Shown here piece by piece: positions 7,610-10,531 of a stretch of DNA of 10,531 nt. The position numbers and the translations under genes are program-made. The stretch lies in assembly GCA_025056955.1 (NCBI GenBank), contig JANWYL010000100.1, forward strand, positions 1 to 10,531, given 5' to 3'. The notes beneath the pieces are model-generated. The model was not told the origin of the DNA, searched no databases, and saw only the letters and a list, made by a program, of their open reading frames with translations. The stretch is from Sandaracinaceae bacterium. Its GTDB lineage: Bacteria; Myxococcota_A; Polyangia; Polyangiales; Sandaracinaceae. How positions within the stretch are numbered: position 1 is the stretch's first letter; every line of letters starts with the position of its first letter.

Positions 7610-7615
7610 AGTATA
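7610..7615 (-). promoter_or_regulatory. Possible -10 element upstream of the 695-residue lipoprotein
   Basis: TATACT on the minus strand matches the TATAAT consensus at five of six positions and sits in the 34-base gap after dedA. The sequence 17 bases upstream (TAGGCC) is a weak -35. Transcription would start within a few bases of the GTG at 7601, so if this promoter is real, either a leaderless GTG start or a downstream TTG start would be used. Confidence 0.27.
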
Positions 7616-7635
7616 GGGCCGCTTTGAAAAATGGC

Positions 7636-8247
7636 CTAAGGGTGTTTTCGTTTTTGTGCTCTGAACACTTTGACAAGGTGCCAAACAAGGTAAAGGCCAA
7701 TGCCAATGCCGATCACAAGGGCGTAGCGGTCGACCCATTGACGCAAGGTCTCAAAGCGCATCCCAAGCCACCACCCCAAAGCAAAAAGGAGAGCGTTCCA
7801 CGCGAGGGCTGAAAGCCCTCCAAGAAGCACAACCCACAAGATGGGGATGCGAGCGAAGCCAGCACCAACGAAAATGAAGGCGCGAAAAGCTGGCAAAAAG
7901 CGGTTGGCGGCAAGCAACCAAAGGCCTCTTCGGGCCAAGCCTTCTCGTACTTTCTCTGCCCAAAATCTCCCAGAACCTCTGAGAAGCCAGGCAGGCCACC
8001 GCTCGAGCCGAGTAAGCCACCACCCAAAGGCATAGGCCACAAGGCTCCCAGCCACGCTTCCGAGGTTGAGGGCCGCGTAGACCGCAAAAGGCGAGTATTG
8101 GGCATGGGCCACGAGGGCAATCGCAAAGAGGGCAATCGTATCGCCAGGAAGAGGCGGAATGACGTATTCGATAAAGGAAGCGCAGGCGATGAGAAGGTAG
8201 GCCAATGGGCCCTCATTTGAACGCAGCCAATCCAAAACCGAATCCAT
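7636..8247 (-). CDS. DedA-family (SNARE-associated/VTT domain) membrane protein
   Basis: This 203-residue polytopic inner-membrane protein belongs to the DedA family, whose members maintain envelope homeostasis; some act as undecaprenyl-phosphate or phospholipid translocases. Visible family marks are the N-terminal re-entrant motif FIEYVIPPLPGDT (25-37), with the Glu and the two prolines before Gly-Asp, and the second re-entrant motif ANRFLPAFRAFIFVGAGF (114-131) with its conserved Arg residues. Hydrophobic segments lie at about 14-50, 54-77, 108-130, 135-160 and 175-193, and the tail is basic (FRAQKRKHP). Length is typical. The ATG at 8247 lacks a clear ribosome site, but no better in-frame start is evident and the family alignment begins near it. 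It diverges from pckA and is followed after 34 bases by the first large lipoprotein. Its position in an envelope gene block agrees with a lipid-carrier role, though the exact substrate cannot be read from sequence. Confidence 0.93.
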   Translation of the reverse strand: MDSVLDWLRSNEGPLAYLLIACASFIEYVIPPLPGDTIALFAIALVAHAQYSPFAVYAALNLGSVAGSLVAYAFGWWLTRLERWPAWLLRGSGRFWAEKVREGLARRGLWLLAANRFLPAFRAFIFVGAGFARIPILWVVLLGGLSALAWNALLFALGWWLGMRFETLRQWVDRYALVIGIGIGLYLVWHLVKVFRAQKRKHP

Positions 8248-8355
8248 TGTTCAAAGGGGCAGAGCAATGAGCGAAGAAAAGGCAAGATGAATTGAGATTG
8301 CGAGTTGGCTCGCTTCGTATCAAGGTGCATTGTTATCATGTTCTATGGGTTCTCC
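8248..8355. other. Divergent intergenic region between dedA and pckA
   Basis: These 108 bases separate two divergent genes and must hold their promoters. On the plus strand TTGAGA at 8292-8297 is a fair -35, but no good -10 follows at normal spacing (only TCGTAT at 8315-8320). No clear operator palindrome or terminator is visible. Confidence 0.4.
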
Positions 8356-9951
8356 ATGAGCAGCCAGGGCGCATCTTTTGATCTCTCGCAATACGGAATC
8401 ACAGTGAAAACGATTTACCGCAACGCTTCGCCAGGTCAGCTCTACGAGCTTGCCTTGCGTCACGAGCCCGGCACAGCGATCAGCTCGACGGGGGCTCTTA
8501 TCGCTTATTCTGGTGAAAAAACGGGAAGAAGCCCCAAAGACAAGCGCATTGTCGATGAACCTCGCTCGCGCGATCACATTTGGTGGGGTGATGTGAACAT
8601 TCGAATGGATGAACACATCTTCATGGTCAATCGGGAACGCGCCATCGATTATCTCAATACGCGGCCCCATCTTTTTGTGGTCGATGGCTATGCGGGCTGG
8701 GATGAGCGCTATCGCATCAAAATCAGGGTGATTTGCAGTCGTGCTTACCATGCCCTTTTCATGTGGAATATGCTGATTCGCCCAAGCCGAGAGGAGCTCG
8801 CCTATTTTGGCGATCCGGATTACACGATCTTTAATGCTGGTTCATTTAGCGCAAACCGCTATACAAGCGGAATGACGAGTAAAACGAGTGTGGCTTTGAA
8901 TTTTGCGCGCCAGGAATTTGTGATTTTGGGAACAGAATACGCGGGTGAAATGAAAAAAGGCGTGTTTACGATCATGAACTACCTCATGCCCCTCCAGGGG
9001 CAGCTTTCGATGCATTGCTCAGCCAATGAAGGACCAGAAGGCGATGTCTCGCTCTTTTTCGGGCTTTCTGGAACTGGAAAAACCACGCTTTCAGCCGATC
9101 CGCGGCGCAAGCTGATCGGCGACGATGAACACGTTTGGACTGATCGCGGGATTTTTAACATCGAGGGAGGATGTTACGCCAAAGCAATCAATCTTTCAGC
9201 TGAAAGCGAGCCAGAAATTTTTCAAGCAATTCGCTATGGAGCTGTTTTAGAGAATGTGGTTTACGATCCTGAAACCAGGGTTGTGGATTATACCAATGCC
9301 TCTATTACCGAAAACACGCGTGCGAGCTATCCGATTGAGTTTATTCCAAATGCAAAAATCCCCTGCGTGGGTGGACATCCCAAAAACATCATTATGCTTA
9401 CCTGTGACGCTTATGGGGTATTTCCCCCTGTCGCCAGGCTGACCAAGGAGCAGGCGATGTACCATTTTATGAGCGGCTATACCGCAAAGGTGGCGGGAAC
9501 CGAGGTGGGGGTGAAAGAGCCAAATCCGACCTTTAGTGCGTGTTTTGGCGCTCCATTCATGGTGTGGCACCCAAGCAAATATGCCGAGCTTCTGGCCGAG
9601 CGCCTTGAAAAGCACAAAACCAAAACCTGGCTGGTCAATACCGGCTGGACTGGCGGGAGCTACGGCGTGGGCCGCCGAATTCCGCTTCGTTACACGCGGG
9701 CGATTCTCGATGCGATCCACGATGGTGCGCTCGATCATGTACCAACTCGGAGAGATCCGGTTTTTGGTTTTGAGGTTCCCCTCGAATGCCCCGGAATTCC
9801 TCAAGAAATCCTCGACCCTCGCAACACCTGGGCCGACAAAAGCGCGTACGACGCGATGCAGAAAAAGCTGGCCCACCACTTCATCGAAAACTTCAAAAAA
9901 TATGAAGCTGGAACCAGTGAAGCCATCCGCAAAGCAGGGCCTTTGCTCTAG
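8356..9951 (+). CDS. pckA: Phosphoenolpyruvate carboxykinase (ATP)
   Basis: Cytoplasmic enzyme converting oxaloacetate and ATP to phosphoenolpyruvate, ADP and CO2, the entry step of gluconeogenesis (EC 4.1.1.49). With the start at 8356 it has 531 residues, close to the usual 530-540. Landmarks: TGRSPKDK at 56-63 (substrate-binding Arg58), GEMKKG at 197-202 with the Mn-binding Lys, SMHCSAN at 218-224 with the metal-binding His220, P-loop GLSGTGKTT at 236-244, kinase-2 metal motif DDEH at 256-259, ENTRASYP at 319-326, and FSACFGAPF at 393-401. All catalytic elements are intact. The frame is open upstream to a TTG at 8305, with another ATG at 8338. The ATG at 8356 is preferred because it leaves 12 residues before the conserved YGI, as in the E. 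coli enzyme, although its ribosome site (GGG 8 bases upstream) is weak. The ATP-type P-loop and fold signatures separate it from the GTP-dependent enzyme. Confidence 0.97.
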   Translation: MSSQGASFDLSQYGITVKTIYRNASPGQLYELALRHEPGTAISSTGALIAYSGEKTGRSPKDKRIVDEPRSRDHIWWGDVNIRMDEHIFMVNRERAIDYLNTRPHLFVVDGYAGWDERYRIKIRVICSRAYHALFMWNMLIRPSREELAYFGDPDYTIFNAGSFSANRYTSGMTSKTSVALNFARQEFVILGTEYAGEMKKGVFTIMNYLMPLQGQLSMHCSANEGPEGDVSLFFGLSGTGKTTLSADPRRKLIGDDEHVWTDRGIFNIEGGCYAKAINLSAESEPEIFQAIRYGAVLENVVYDPETRVVDYTNASITENTRASYPIEFIPNAKIPCVGGHPKNIIMLTCDAYGVFPPVARLTKEQAMYHFMSGYTAKVAGTEVGVKEPNPTFSACFGAPFMVWHPSKYAELLAERLEKHKTKTWLVNTGWTGGSYGVGRRIPLRYTRAILDAIHDGALDHVPTRRDPVFGFEVPLECPGIPQEILDPRNTWADKSAYDAMQKKLAHHFIENFKKYEAGTSEAIRKAGPLL

Positions 9952-10014
9952 AAAAGCCTTGCCAACCAAAAACAGTGCTTGCGCCGGGAAGCCCTTTTGG
10001 CGACACTGGAAGCC
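9952..10014. other. Short gap between pckA and the repeat lipoprotein
   Basis: The 63 bases after pckA contain no convincing terminator: a 6-bp hairpin (GCAAAG/CTTTGC) lies inside the last pckA codons without a T-tract, and a small GGGAAGCCCTTTT element sits at 9986-9998. Read-through from pckA into the next gene is therefore possible. Confidence 0.3.
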
Positions 10015-10531
10015 ATGGGCTTGAGGGATTGGACTGGAAGGGCTTTTCAAGGACTTGTGCTGATTGGTGCTGGGCTTGGCTTTTGGGGATGTACCTGTGC
10101 AACTGGGAGCCCTCGGGATGCGGGGGTTTTGCTCACTGACGCTCCAGGAGGCCAGGACACAAGCCCAAGCGACGCGCGGCGGCCTGAAGACGCAGGAAGA
10201 GATGCGCGGCAGGAAGACGCCGTGGTGCTCATGGATGCGGGGGTAGATGCTTTTGTGCCAATCGACGCAGGCCAAGATGCAGGACAGGACGCCTTCGTGC
10301 CACCAACACCAGACGCAGGACAAGATGCAGGACGTGACGCCTTCATGCCCATCGATACAGGACAAGATGCAGGGCGCGACGCCTTCATGCCAGTCGATGC
10401 AGGTCAAGATGCAGGGCGCGACGCCTTCGTGCCCATCGATACAGGACAAGACGCAGGACGTGATGCCTTCATGCCCATCGATACAGGACAAGATGCAGGA
10501 CGTGACGCCTTCATGCCCATCGATGCAGGTC
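10015..10531 (+). CDS. Lipoprotein with Asp-Ala-Gly tandem repeats (partial)
   Basis: Open from the ATG at 10015 to the right window edge (172 complete codons), so the C-terminus is missing. GGAAG lies 3 bases before the start. Residues 1-26 form a signal peptide with two Arg near the start and a Gly/Leu core ending in FWGC, an imperfect lipobox with Cys26; a second Cys at 28 could also be the anchor. The mature part has no folded domain in view: an Asp/Ala/Gly/Pro-rich segment to about residue 85, then near-perfect 14-residue repeats GQDAGRDAF(M/V)P(I/V)D(T/A) to the edge. Such low-complexity acidic linkers after a lipobox are common in lipoproteins of Myxococcota-like bacteria and usually lead to a folded C-terminal domain, which is not visible here. 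The two large lipoproteins in this window carry shorter linkers of the same flavour (PDAFIVLVDAAP). Function unknown; a surface stalk or spacer is the likely role of this part. Confidence 0.82.
   Translation, partial: MGLRDWTGRAFQGLVLIGAGLGFWGCTCATGSPRDAGVLLTDAPGGQDTSPSDARRPEDAGRDARQEDAVVLMDAGVDAFVPIDAGQDAGQDAFVPPTPDAGQDAGRDAFMPIDTGQDAGRDAFMPVDAGQDAGRDAFVPIDTGQDAGRDAFMPIDTGQDAGRDAFMPIDAG
10270..10531 (+). repeat. 42-bp coding tandem repeat, 14-residue unit
   Basis: A 48-bp variant unit (10270-10317) is followed by five 42-bp units starting at 10318, 10360, 10402, 10444 and 10486; the array continues past the window edge. Units encode GQDAGRDAF(M/V)P(I/V)D(T/A) and differ mainly by synonymous changes (GGACGT versus GGGCGC) and Thr/Ala alternation at the last position. 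Units are contiguous with no unique spacers, so this is a protein repeat and not a CRISPR array. Confidence 0.95.

Noticed and set aside
9929..9946. Hairpin GCAAAG/CTTTGC as a pckA terminator
   Set aside because: It lies within the last codons of pckA, is only 6 bp and is not followed by a T-tract.
9247..10491. A 414-codon open frame on the minus strand opposite pckA and the DAG repeats
   Set aside because: It is antisense to a clear pckA and to the repeat lipoprotein. Its Cys/His/Trp-rich repeats are the mirror of the 42-bp coding array, and it has no family signature or plausible start.
10270..10531. CRISPR-like array
   Set aside because: The repeats are contiguous, in frame and have no unique spacers; they encode a 14-residue protein repeat.

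Overview
The window looks like a chromosomal segment from a moderate-GC member of the Myxococcota or a related deltaproteobacterial lineage. The evidence is indirect: lipoproteins with Asp-Ala-Gly linkers, MopE-type DCDD/NCDG metal-binding motifs, and four-repeat beta-sandwich lipoproteins of the kind common in those bacteria. No RNA gene, insertion sequence, phage gene or CRISPR array is visible.

Minus strand, read from high to low coordinates: a DedA-family membrane protein (7636-8247); two large paralogous secreted lipoproteins (about 5514-7601 and 3211-5457); a class I SAM-dependent methyltransferase closely resembling the eukaryotic METTL9/DREV protein-histidine methyltransferases (2466-3194); ftsE (1524-2357); ftsX (627-1505); and the N-terminal 205 residues of a secreted coiled-coil protein of the EnvC type, cut by the left edge (1-617). 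All seven point the same way. The gaps between them run from 9 to about 100 bases, so much of the block could be co-transcribed. Possible internal promoters lie before each of the two large lipoproteins.

Plus strand: pckA, the ATP-dependent phosphoenolpyruvate carboxykinase (8356-9951), is divergent from dedA. It is followed after 63 bases by the start of another lipoprotein (10015 to the right edge), whose body is a 14-residue (42-bp) Asp/Ala/Gly tandem repeat.

The common theme of the minus-strand block is the cell envelope. FtsE, FtsX and the EnvC-like protein should form the ATP-driven system that switches on septal peptidoglycan hydrolysis. DedA proteins handle membrane lipid carriers. 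The lipoproteins are predicted to be exported and cysteine-rich. The least expected member is the METTL9-like enzyme, which keeps the residues linked to histidine methylation in the animal enzyme and sits directly upstream of ftsE. Two features do not appear as complete reading frames because they run off the edges: the EnvC-like gene and the repeat lipoprotein.
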